Source of the DNA: a virus
DNA: 45,226 nucleotides
Direction: 5' to 3' (one strand)
Virus record (IMG/VR): IMGVR_UViG_3300018080_000267
Span: 1 to 45,226 of that record
Below the pieces are notes generated by a model, which saw only the letters and a list, made by a program, of their open reading frames with translations, had not been told where the DNA came from and made no database searches. Numbering within the stretch: the stretch's first letter is position 1; each line of letters opens with the position of its first letter. Both the position numbers and the translations under genes were made by a program. This document shows positions 1 through 9,241 of this stretch, in pieces.

Positions 1-1055
1 AAATATGGAATTACGTTTTTTCCAGATTCGGCATCAAAAGACAAACCAGATGGCCAGAAAATTTTAGGATAATAAAAAAGAGCCGCTGGTAATGGTGGAA
101 TGACAGGTGTAATAACTGCCTTAAATTCGTATGGAGGACTAGTATCATCATTTACAAATTGCCATCGCTCTGGTCGCAATGGAGGTAACGAAATGGCCCC
201 ATTCGGAATTCCTGGCAACAAAATACTAATATCACTGCCAATTTGTTTATGATATGTTAAACGCCCCTGAGTGCCTGGCATACCATCAAGCTCAGTATTT
301 TTGATAAATGGAGGACATAAAGCATCATTACAACAACCAGACACATCTTCATCAGAACATATTGAAAAACCAGCTAATGCCGCCAGCGCTTGAATAATAG
401 CCATAAGCGCAGCCAACGCAATAAATATGGCCATAATATTATCTATAAAACAGAACAATGCCGCCAGTTTTTGAGCAATTGCTAATATAGATGCCTCGTC
501 TTGCTCTCCAATAGCCTTTCCTAAAGCTATGATATTCTTGATTATTTCTTCTATAATAGCAATTATTGTTTCAATAATAAACAATATAAGCGCCAAAATC
601 AAAAGCAACAACGCTATAATCATCGCTATTAATGCTAACCATGGAAACAAATTTAAGAATGGAGGCAAACATTGAGAAAATAATACTTGTAATTTAATAG
701 CCACAGCAACGGGATTAGGAATGGCACATAGAACCTCAATAATACAAACAATTAGACGCAAAGCCGCCATTATAAAATTATAAAATGACAAAAATGGAGC
801 AATCATACTAAGTAATTTAGAAATACCATCAAGAATTGTTCTCATCCAAGAATCTGGAAATGGCTTAAATAAACCAGAGGGAAATAATGCACCCAATTGT
901 CTCAATAAATCTAAAATATCTTCAATAATATCTGTCGGAAGATCCCAATCCGGAAGAGGAATTGTCAATGGAGCATAAGGTATACCAAATCCCGGAATTG
1001 GAATTGGTGCAACACCTGGTACATTCAAAGTATTATCTGATGGATCGCAAGGCAT
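1..1055 (-). CDS. Hydrophobic virion/baseplate-associated protein (partial, runs off left edge)
   Basis: The reading frame is open from an ATG at 1055 (preceded by AGGGAAGA) to the window edge, so the C-terminus is missing. The protein starts MPCDPSDNTLNVPGVAPIPI and has a Pro/Gly-rich N-terminus. It then carries a long run of hydrophobic and amphipathic helices, roughly residues 85-215, rich in Leu, Ile and Ala, with conserved-looking Cys residues. A Cys-rich turn (CSDEDVSGCC) and a more soluble Pro-rich region follow. It lies directly downstream of the baseplate spike gene, which suggests a tail or baseplate component. The helical region could be a membrane-interacting segment released on infection. 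I recall similar proteins beside baseplate genes in environmental phages, but no function is assigned. Family recognition is from memory only. Confidence 0.75.
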   Translation of the reverse strand, partial: MPCDPSDNTLNVPGVAPIPIPGFGIPYAPLTIPLPDWDLPTDIIEDILDLLRQLGALFPSGLFKPFPDSWMRTILDGISKLLSMIAPFLSFYNFIMAALRLIVCIIEVLCAIPNPVAVAIKLQVLFSQCLPPFLNLFPWLALIAMIIALLLLILALILFIIETIIAIIEEIIKNIIALGKAIGEQDEASILAIAQKLAALFCFIDNIMAIFIALAALMAIIQALAALAGFSICSDEDVSGCCNDALCPPFIKNTELDGMPGTQGRLTYHKQIGSDISILLPGIPNGAISLPPLRPERWQFVNDDTSPPYEFKAVITPVIPPLPAALFYYPKIFWPSGLSFDAESGKNVIPY

Positions 1056-1081
1056 ATCTTCCCTTTATTTCTTTCATGTCT

Positions 1082-3121
1082 TTAAATTGATGGTCCGCCC
1101 TTTTGTACAATACGACCACCATTAAACTCAGTATGAAAACTGATATTTTGGGCATCAAACTTAATACTACCCCTAGATTTGAAAATCATATCCTGTTTGG
1201 AATTTATCATTATGGTTCCTGGAGATACTATATCGATACCCATAGAATCTTTCCCGATTACACCGATTCTAAATATTGCAACTTGACCATTATAAGCCAC
1301 TCTCACATCCAAAGTACCATTTCTATAAGCATCATTTTGGTCCGAAAAGCGAGAATCTACCGTATTACCTATTCCAGGGCCACCAATTTGTATTAAAACA
1401 TCACCATCCATAGAGCCCGCATAGCTAATTCCCTGTTTATCACGACCAACACGAGAAACAACACCACCCGCACAATCCATCCATAATGATTGTCTGTCCA
1501 CGGTATTAGCTCCAATATTTAGCGACAAAAAACCATCAAGATTAATAGCACCACTTCTACCTCCGGCATCCGCATTACTACCAGACACCGTAAGCTTATC
1601 TTTAATAATATAATCCAAATCTGTTAAATTATCATTTAGAGGGTGTTTTTCATACCACTCAATAAGTTTTTGAGGAGGATTTGCTTGGTTTCTAGGGGCT
1701 ATTACTTGAAACTCACTACAAACAGATCTAATATCATGATGTGTCGTTCCATATTTAATTGGTTCACTGGTTTCTAAATCTATTGGTGATGCATAACCAT
1801 CTAATGTGCTATCTGTTGCGCTTAATTTGATTGATGGCAAATGACCAAAATTCTCTAAATATATTTCTTGACCTGAATCTGATTTTAAAAACTCATTAGC
1901 GTCATTTTCTCCAAAAGGCGCAATAACAGCCGAAAAATTGGCGCTTCTTGTTAACAGTGGTATATTGCCAGATTCGCTTGATGCCGGAACATTCAGCTTA
2001 AATTGGCCCTCCTTATCTATATCAAATGTAAATCGACTCCTATCTCTTCCATAATCTGTTGTTGCTGATGTTTCTACTACATTTGGGGGCGGTAGAACTT
2101 CAGGCTCCGCAGTTCCTTTTCGAGCATTTAATTCAAAATGATAAGCCAAAGACTTTCTCAATTCTGCCCTAATACGAGTATACGCATCCTGCTTATCTGT
2201 ATTTCTAGTAAATGATAAACTATCTATTTTACCAATTGGCAAAGCAGATTTATTTATATCTAATATGTTTCCAAAAGCATCTATTGCTGTTCCTTTAATT
2301 GTTTCTATTAAATGATTAGGATCGTGCAAAGACAAACTTAAAGCGTCGGCTCTAATATCAGTTCTTGAGTTACTAAATTTTTTAATAAATTTAGGAGTAG
2401 AGTATTTTTCTAATTCATTTTCGTCTGACTCTATATAATAACTATGAGCAAATTCATATACAAGATCTCTTTTTTCAACTAATGGAGGGTTTCTAACTTT
2501 ACCACCAAATGTAAGAATAGATTTCGGAGATTTTGGGTCCATACAGACGTGTTTAAGATAAGAATCATAAACATGAGAATCATAGGCAGAACCCAAAAGC
2601 CCACGATTAGCATTTTCTTGTAAATCTCTTTTTATTATGCCATTAACATGTCTTGCAGACTCTGTAAAAGACATCTCCTCTTTATAATTATGACTAATAA
2701 TATTTCTAATTGGATTAATATGCAAAAAGCTATCAGCATTACCTATTTCTGTCCCTGATTCAGGATCAACGATAATCCTATTGTCAGGCCTTACTTGTAT
2801 AAGAGCCCGACCATCGCGCAAAGCGGATAATTTTGTAGAATCTGAACTTATAAATTGCTCTGTACTAACATTTGTAGAATTAATAAAAGACACAATATAC
2901 CATTGGCCACCTTGAGATTGAGAAACAATTATTGGCGCACCTTCGCTTGGATAACCGCCCATAAATTGTCCCTCTTGACCTACCCACGCAGCAGGTAATG
3001 GTACCGGTTGAGATAAAGGTCCGCTTGGGTCTCCGTTTAACCCTATTGTAACCGTACCATCTCCATTATAACCACGTATAGTGGCTAAACGGAGCAATCC
3101 CATTTTAGAACCAGTACTCAT
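1082..3121 (-). CDS. Baseplate central spike / gpV-gp5-like protein with OB fold and C-terminal beta-helix
   Basis: The 679-residue protein has an N-terminal OB-fold-like region (about residues 10-80) with the motif GDGTVTIGLNG and a second strand set ending GGQWYIVSF, as in phage spike and VgrG proteins. The C-terminal ~100 residues (GTIMINSKQDMIFKSRG then ISFHTEFNGG) are short repeated beta strands, typical of the triple beta-helix needle of gp5/gpV-type spikes. The middle ~400 residues have no recognised domain. It follows the hub gene by 2 nt with SD GAGGAT, and comes near the end of the tail gene order, as expected for the puncturing device. No lysozyme motif was seen. The role is inferred from fold signature plus position. 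Confidence 0.7.
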   Translation of the reverse strand: MSTGSKMGLLRLATIRGYNGDGTVTIGLNGDPSGPLSQPVPLPAAWVGQEGQFMGGYPSEGAPIIVSQSQGGQWYIVSFINSTNVSTEQFISSDSTKLSALRDGRALIQVRPDNRIIVDPESGTEIGNADSFLHINPIRNIISHNYKEEMSFTESARHVNGIIKRDLQENANRGLLGSAYDSHVYDSYLKHVCMDPKSPKSILTFGGKVRNPPLVEKRDLVYEFAHSYYIESDENELEKYSTPKFIKKFSNSRTDIRADALSLSLHDPNHLIETIKGTAIDAFGNILDINKSALPIGKIDSLSFTRNTDKQDAYTRIRAELRKSLAYHFELNARKGTAEPEVLPPPNVVETSATTDYGRDRSRFTFDIDKEGQFKLNVPASSESGNIPLLTRSANFSAVIAPFGENDANEFLKSDSGQEIYLENFGHLPSIKLSATDSTLDGYASPIDLETSEPIKYGTTHHDIRSVCSEFQVIAPRNQANPPQKLIEWYEKHPLNDNLTDLDYIIKDKLTVSGSNADAGGRSGAINLDGFLSLNIGANTVDRQSLWMDCAGGVVSRVGRDKQGISYAGSMDGDVLIQIGGPGIGNTVDSRFSDQNDAYRNGTLDVRVAYNGQVAIFRIGVIGKDSMGIDIVSPGTIMINSKQDMIFKSRGSIKFDAQNISFHTEFNGGRIVQKGGPSI

Positions 3122-3123
3122 CT

Positions 3124-6100
3124 TTAATCCTCGGCTAGAGCATCAATTTCAGCCCTTAATCTTTCTATATAATCCGTTGCTATTTTCTTTATCTCATCAT
3201 TCGTTGTTAGTGCAGCTTGATTATCTGCGGCTTTCTCTTCTAATACCTGATCTTGAGGTGTCTTGGTTACCCATATGTCAATTACATTATTTGCTAATAT
3301 GGTGATTAGCTCTTTGGCTTGCGCCTTTAGTGCGGCATCACTTGAGGAAGTAGCATCTTGTGCACTTCCGGTTCCTGACGTTTGATATGATGAATCTCCA
3401 CCTTGTTCCTCAGCGCCTACAGATGAAATAAGGCTAGCCTGAACGCCAGAATTTAATATGCTTCTTGCGGCCGAAACGGCACTAGAAGAAGATGATCGTA
3501 GTTCAGACGTATCTTCTGAACTCAAATCAACTTCCACAGTACTTATAAACACATTTTCCAAATCAATGCTGGGTTGTGTTACATTATCGGGCAACAATGT
3601 TTCACCATCATCCGCAATTTGCGTAGGATTATTAACCCAAAACAATATTTCATCTGCAACCGAAATTAAATCATTATTAACTTGAATTTGCATATCAGGA
3701 GCGGTATTCTTATATACACGTAACTCTATATTAACTTTATCACTCAGCCGCGACGGATTTAGCAAACCAGTTGTAGCTAACAATATATTTGATAATGTTT
3801 TTCTATTTTGATCTCCGTACACACCACTAACTAATCCCTCCAAAGGAGAAACAAGCTGTATAGCGGTTTGATCTACAACGATAGTACCCACATGCACATC
3901 ACCATCTGTTCTGCCGTGCCTCATATGCCTCAATGAATTTGCATTATGCCGATTAGCATATAAACCCTTGCCGATAATATCTAATTGTGTTGGAATATAT
4001 TCTCCAGGATTATGACCGTAAGTGAGATTTATACTAGTGGTAAATGTGCTTCCATAAGTAAACGTTTGAGACACTGACTCCGAATAAAACAGTAGGTTTC
4101 TATCCTCAATATAATATACTTCGCCAGGCTGAATATATTCGTTACCTATAACCTCTACAGAACCACTAAATATTTGTTTCCTTGCCAAATTTAACAAAAA
4201 CACAGCATAAGGAGCACATTGGGTATTTGGATTGCTGAAAAATGGTGCTTGTACCGCATTTGGAGATCTAAAACCATACATCCTCCACATATCATAATCA
4301 GCCGCCCAAGCCGATCCCATAGCATTACCACCATGACCGGCTCCTCCAGCTAGTGCAGTGTTACCGGGCCAATCCACTAAGCCAGTAGCTAATTTCCCGT
4401 CAACCTGAATAACCGTATGAGGTGGCGCCACTTCTCTTATAGTTAAATTACGAATTTGACTATCTTCTATTACATAACGCTTCCCAGATTTATATCCTAA
4501 ATCATCAACGTTATTATCCTCAATCATATGTTCTAATAATTCCGGAAATTCTACATCATCTTCGGTCTTATTTAAATTGGGCAGCAAAACACTATCAGCA
4601 GCTTCAGAATTTTCTTCATTTAAAGTTAATCCTTCGGTATAATTTCTTACAGTATTCGATAGTATTTTAATAACTTGTTGACGCTCTGCTAATAAAGATG
4701 CAATCTGCTCTGTTACATTTAATATGTCGGTTTGTTCAATTCTAGACGTTACGGCAGTCGCCCTAGAGTTCGAAAACACAGCTTCACGTGATGCCGGAGC
4801 GTTTTGTATATTTTTCTCCGTTCGTAATCTGGTAGATATAGTTTTAATTCTATCAAAAATATATGTGTTACTGCCTACGAAATTGTTTTGATCATTAACA
4901 ACATCTGCACGTTTTACTATATCGAAAGACCGCCTAGCATTTAATGGAAAGGCCAATGTATCTGACAAATCTTTTAAAGCCATTTTAGCACTATCTTCAG
5001 ATAAGTCAGGATTACTTTGGTTTAATAAGCTACGAAAATCTTTACTACCAAGTTTACCATCAACCTCTTCGGTAACAAACCTAAATTCGTTTCCCAAAAA
5101 TTTAGCCACAGCAGTATCATCTGTATATCCGAGCGCTGCAGATCTTAGTCTTATTTGATCTTCAATTATTTCCAGCCTATCTGTCATGCCATCCATTTTA
5201 TTAAACATCAGGCTCTCTAAATATCTTGGAAACAACTGAATACCAGTTTGTGCTTTAGTCTGTACCATATCTCTAAAAACACTTTTTGGCATACGGTTAT
5301 ATTGTGGTGGCCTCGCAATAATATGCCCCTGAGTATTAGCAAACAACTCCAGGCCCAAAATGCCAGCCACATTTCTTGCCTCAGCCGCAACATCTGTAAA
5401 TGTGCTTGAGAATAATCCTAAGTCTTGTATGCCACGCTCAAATGCTTGTATATCATAATTTTTATCATATGAATCATCAACAATAAACAAATTTATATCT
5501 TCATTCGCCTTGACTTTCCATAACCTACGTAAAGTGAGATAATTTAACTTCTTACGAAATTCACTCATTTTGCGCCTTAATTCGCTATCAGTTGCAGTGC
5601 CACCAAGCTCGGACACATCAGGATCAAACGATATATCATTACCAAACACAGACAAGGCATTGGGTGATTTTTCGGCAGTGCTCTCATACATGCTATCCCA
5701 AGACGCTTGCTGCTGCTTAATTTCATTGTCATACCTCGCTATCTGTGCTGTGAGATCCTGAATTGGTGCAGTTGCCAATGATTGAGATGATCCGGATACT
5801 TGCCCTTCTGGTCCTACCGTATAATATTGCGGAGTATTTATTGCAGAACTCATAACACGAGCCACTTGATCAAATGTTTGTGCTCGCTTACGTAGCAAAT
5901 CTGAAAGTTTCTTATTCGTTGTTGTTAGTTCAAAACTACCCTTAACTGACCAAGCATAAGCCTGCTCATTCATTATCATTTTCTTAAAAGGAACAAAATT
6001 ACCCCAGGTAGCATTAGTTTCTTCAATATCACCAATCAACCCGCGAAAATAAGACATGCTAGAAAAATCTGTATTATTTAACTTTCCACTACGTATTGCT

Positions 6101-8262
6101 GCATACATAAAAGTATTAAAATTATACGGCTTTCCTGTAATCATTAGTGATAAAACATTCATCACATCTTGGCCAGCAAATGGACTTTTTGTTATTTGAG
6201 CTGGAATTTCCTGTCTAAATGAGCCAACACTAGTATTTGAATATGGCTCGCCCCACATTGTTAGCGATCCAATTCCCTCTTTCCACCTATAAACAAAACC
6301 ATCTGGTTCTCTAAATACTTGTCTCAGATTAGTGGCCTCTGCTGTTTTGCTGGAAAAGTCTGCACGCTGGGCATTACCATAAATCCCACCAAACAAATCT
6401 TGTCTTACTCGCTCATAATCTAAAACATTATATTTGTCACCATTAATAGTTGTTCCTTTAAACCTTCCGGCCTTTTCTCTAAATGAATTAGAAGCTAATA
6501 ATAGCTTATTTTCATCTAATAATTCTGGAATCTCCTCTTCTATCATCCCAGAAGACTCATTAAATTCTGTTTTAAACGGTGTTAGCGGATCGTATAAAGC
6601 GCCATTATATACTTTAACTGATGGGTTTATATTTAATTGTCCCATTTGCAAATAATATGAGTTATCTTTAATTTGTACAGATAATGTATATTTGCCAGGC
6701 TCACTACTATAACTATGCGAAGCTGACTCTACCGGACCAACAAATATGCATGTACCAGCAGATTCTCTTGTCATCTCGTTGCGAAGCATTGTCCACAACC
6801 ACATGGGAAAATCTGACCCAGCTATTGCATTCTTTTCTGCCTCAACAAAACTTCCAGCAGTCTGACCTCCACTAAATCCATTTCTAATATCATCAAATGC
6901 AGATTCTATATTTCCGATAGCTTGGTCTAATTTATTTAATAAAGAATTGTTTGCATAGCTAAAATTAAATCCCTTAGTAACACGCGAATCAATGCCAGTT
7001 TTAGAACTGGCAAATATATAAACCACATCCATTGGCTGTATAATTGGCTTATTAGCATAATGTAATCGCATCTTTCTACGAACATATGCCGTCTCTTTGT
7101 TGAAATCCGTAATCTTAGATCGTGTACTTTGCTTAAGGCTAAACCATGTAAATATATTCTGTACTATCTGCTTAAATATCTTTAACTCTTGATCTGTTAG
7201 TCCGTTCGTTCCCTCTTGGGCTGATGGATCTACTTGTACAGCAGAATTATCAAATGAAAATAGATTAGAGCCAAACAGACCAGCATCAAAATTAAACTGA
7301 ATTTCCCTTCCCTCTTCATCTATAACGGCCCTAACTTTTTTATAAAGCTTTGTTTCTTCATTAATATAAAAACGAATAGGAGACGCACCACGATATTGTC
7401 TAACATAATTCAGCCTTTGCTTCATATCATCTATGGATTGCTTTAACTGATGCTGCGTCAATCTAAAAAAGTTATTCTGACCAAAAAAATTAGCTGCCTC
7501 AGATATGGCCTCATCTATCTCCTCATTTGTAATAATCATCATTTTATAAGGATCTTCTACGGTAAGACTGGCCCTACCCTCACCAAATTTAGTAGATGTA
7601 GTACAGGACATGTTTTGAACTAACGTCAATTCAAATACCCCTGTGCCCTCTCCAGTATCCGTAGCATATGGTAATCCAGGATCTTTTACCCAAGTTGTTA
7701 CAAAACTAGGATCTGAAAATGCCTTTACCTTACGTACAGTTTGTAATATCGCTTGGGTTTTTGGATCAATTAACAAATTAGATGTAGGTAAAGCATTTAA
7801 AGCATCAACTGCGTCACCTATAATTGGGATTGCAAAATCATTAATAATTCCAGATGATTGTGACATAATACGCTCTATTTTTGTAGCTCTTTCATAAGCG
7901 GCAATCACCCTACACTTATTATAAAACAACTTTTTTGTTGCGCGTAAGAACAATTTATCCTCATAACACATTAAATCTGTTCTATAATTTTCTATTAATG
8001 AGGAGAATATTCTTTTTTTAATAATTACGGTAAGATCTGGCTCTTGCAATATTGCCTCTGAGGCTCTAGGCCTAACATTTCTAATTATGCCATCTTCGAT
8101 ATATTGTCGTTGGGCTGTGGTGTCAATTTTGCTTCTAAAATCACCCAAATTAGCAAATGGAGTATAAATTCCACCAAACATATTATCTAGAGAACTTGGC
8201 GTGTTCTCTGCTAAACCGAATTGCTCATTTAAGGCATCTGCAAATGCGTCTCCAAAACCCAT
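3124..8262 (-). CDS. Large baseplate hub / tail protein (1712 aa)
   Basis: This very long protein lies between a baseplate protein and the spike gene. Two regions resemble the strand patterns of gp27/late-control-D type hub domains: one near residues 215-250 (FGEGRASLTVEDPYKMM) and one near residues 510-550 (GPVESASHSYSSEPGKYTLS followed by KDNSYYL). Both have the form 'short strand, then V-x-D-P/N-x-Y', which is common in hub proteins. The rest is long helical and coiled-coil-like sequence, with a Gly/Ala-rich segment near residue 1320 and a Ser/Gly-rich linker near 1620 before a helical C-terminus. The size suggests several baseplate functions fused. SD CAGGTAAG precedes the ATG. Assignment as hub is an inference from motif pattern and synteny. 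Confidence 0.6.
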   Translation of the reverse strand: MGFGDAFADALNEQFGLAENTPSSLDNMFGGIYTPFANLGDFRSKIDTTAQRQYIEDGIIRNVRPRASEAILQEPDLTVIIKKRIFSSLIENYRTDLMCYEDKLFLRATKKLFYNKCRVIAAYERATKIERIMSQSSGIINDFAIPIIGDAVDALNALPTSNLLIDPKTQAILQTVRKVKAFSDPSFVTTWVKDPGLPYATDTGEGTGVFELTLVQNMSCTTSTKFGEGRASLTVEDPYKMMIITNEEIDEAISEAANFFGQNNFFRLTQHQLKQSIDDMKQRLNYVRQYRGASPIRFYINEETKLYKKVRAVIDEEGREIQFNFDAGLFGSNLFSFDNSAVQVDPSAQEGTNGLTDQELKIFKQIVQNIFTWFSLKQSTRSKITDFNKETAYVRRKMRLHYANKPIIQPMDVVYIFASSKTGIDSRVTKGFNFSYANNSLLNKLDQAIGNIESAFDDIRNGFSGGQTAGSFVEAEKNAIAGSDFPMWLWTMLRNEMTRESAGTCIFVGPVESASHSYSSEPGKYTLSVQIKDNSYYLQMGQLNINPSVKVYNGALYDPLTPFKTEFNESSGMIEEEIPELLDENKLLLASNSFREKAGRFKGTTINGDKYNVLDYERVRQDLFGGIYGNAQRADFSSKTAEATNLRQVFREPDGFVYRWKEGIGSLTMWGEPYSNTSVGSFRQEIPAQITKSPFAGQDVMNVLSLMITGKPYNFNTFMYAAIRSGKLNNTDFSSMSYFRGLIGDIEETNATWGNFVPFKKMIMNEQAYAWSVKGSFELTTTNKKLSDLLRKRAQTFDQVARVMSSAINTPQYYTVGPEGQVSGSSQSLATAPIQDLTAQIARYDNEIKQQQASWDSMYESTAEKSPNALSVFGNDISFDPDVSELGGTATDSELRRKMSEFRKKLNYLTLRRLWKVKANEDINLFIVDDSYDKNYDIQAFERGIQDLGLFSSTFTDVAAEARNVAGILGLELFANTQGHIIARPPQYNRMPKSVFRDMVQTKAQTGIQLFPRYLESLMFNKMDGMTDRLEIIEDQIRLRSAALGYTDDTAVAKFLGNEFRFVTEEVDGKLGSKDFRSLLNQSNPDLSEDSAKMALKDLSDTLAFPLNARRSFDIVKRADVVNDQNNFVGSNTYIFDRIKTISTRLRTEKNIQNAPASREAVFSNSRATAVTSRIEQTDILNVTEQIASLLAERQQVIKILSNTVRNYTEGLTLNEENSEAADSVLLPNLNKTEDDVEFPELLEHMIEDNNVDDLGYKSGKRYVIEDSQIRNLTIREVAPPHTVIQVDGKLATGLVDWPGNTALAGGAGHGGNAMGSAWAADYDMWRMYGFRSPNAVQAPFFSNPNTQCAPYAVFLLNLARKQIFSGSVEVIGNEYIQPGEVYYIEDRNLLFYSESVSQTFTYGSTFTTSINLTYGHNPGEYIPTQLDIIGKGLYANRHNANSLRHMRHGRTDGDVHVGTIVVDQTAIQLVSPLEGLVSGVYGDQNRKTLSNILLATTGLLNPSRLSDKVNIELRVYKNTAPDMQIQVNNDLISVADEILFWVNNPTQIADDGETLLPDNVTQPSIDLENVFISTVEVDLSSEDTSELRSSSSSAVSAARSILNSGVQASLISSVGAEEQGGDSSYQTSGTGSAQDATSSSDAALKAQAKELITILANNVIDIWVTKTPQDQVLEEKAADNQAALTTNDEIKKIATDYIERLRAEIDALAED

Positions 8263-8310
8263 ATTCTTACCTGTGTTATTTAAAACCTATGTATATATAT
8301 ATCAAGGTCT

Positions 8311-9219
8311 TTAGAAATCAAATAAATCCACTAAAGAAGAACTTGATGTTCCTGTATCTTCTCGCCTTACAGGAGTATATGTTCCGCCACGCGCAATCTG
8401 TCCAAAACTATGTGGCCTCCCAACAACAGGATCTGAATTACTACATCCGGAAACTGCACTGCGATGCCAACCAAGAAAGTTCTGACGAAATCCACGTTTC
8501 TGAAGGGCTGAAAATTCAATTGTATAATCAAAAAAACCTAATTGACTAGCTTTTTCTTCAACCCTAAAACTCTTAAAAAAACCACGATATACTTCACCAG
8601 ACCAATACATCTCTACTGTCGCTGCAATTTTGGCCAAACTAGGTGGTCGCTGTTTACTTCGTGTTGCCGCCTCTTCAGTAATACCAAGTAATGAATCTAA
8701 ACCCCCACCAACACTATCAAAACTTAATGCTGAGCCAACTCCAAAAATATCACTAGAAAACGTATTCTGTTGTACTTGTGCTGCGAGATTCAAAGCATAA
8801 GGATCAAAAGCCAATTGTTCATTGCGATATAAGTCATATAAGACATTAATTCCCTCTATACCAGAGGTACCTGTCGTTCCATTGATACTTAAATTAATTA
8901 TATTTTCTCCCCAATACTGAACAACAAATCCACCCTTAGTTCTTTGAGGGGTTATTTCTTTTGTATATTGATAAGTTATATTTTGAGGATTTACATACAT
9001 TTGAACCATAGGGCCTTCTGGAACCAACCAATGTATAAGTTTTCTATGAAACACTGCTGGTCTACGATTTTTTAAACGACCCTGTCTAGTATTCAATCCG
9101 CTAGTTCCTGGAACTTCTGCTGCCTGAAACCCATTGGCTCGCTCCGGACTCTCTCCCATAAAGCTTAAGGCAGTATCAAAAACATCACCTGAACTAATTG
9201 GTAAACTCGGTATAACCAT
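8311..9219 (-). CDS. Baseplate / distal tail protein
   Basis: A 302-residue protein between the tape measure and the hub, the usual place for distal tail or baseplate initiator proteins. The central part has beta-rich sequence (MYVNPQNITYQYTKEITPQR, GGFVVQYWGE) typical of small tail-tip adaptor proteins. Around residues 205-240 it has a segment (VYRGFFKSFRVEEKASQLG then FFDYTIEFSALQKRG) of the kind seen in phage proteins that describe a shifted beta-sandwich, in which a strand 'YRGFFKSF' is followed by 'YTIEF'. The C-terminal 60 residues are Ser/Thr/Gly-rich and probably disordered. The start has SD AGGAT. The general class is well supported by context, the exact baseplate role is not. Confidence 0.6.
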   Translation of the reverse strand: MVIPSLPISSGDVFDTALSFMGESPERANGFQAAEVPGTSGLNTRQGRLKNRRPAVFHRKLIHWLVPEGPMVQMYVNPQNITYQYTKEITPQRTKGGFVVQYWGENIINLSINGTTGTSGIEGINVLYDLYRNEQLAFDPYALNLAAQVQQNTFSSDIFGVGSALSFDSVGGGLDSLLGITEEAATRSKQRPPSLAKIAATVEMYWSGEVYRGFFKSFRVEEKASQLGFFDYTIEFSALQKRGFRQNFLGWHRSAVSGCSNSDPVVGRPHSFGQIARGGTYTPVRREDTGTSSSSLVDLFDF

Positions 9220-9241
9220 TTGTTTTATCCTATTCTATAAT

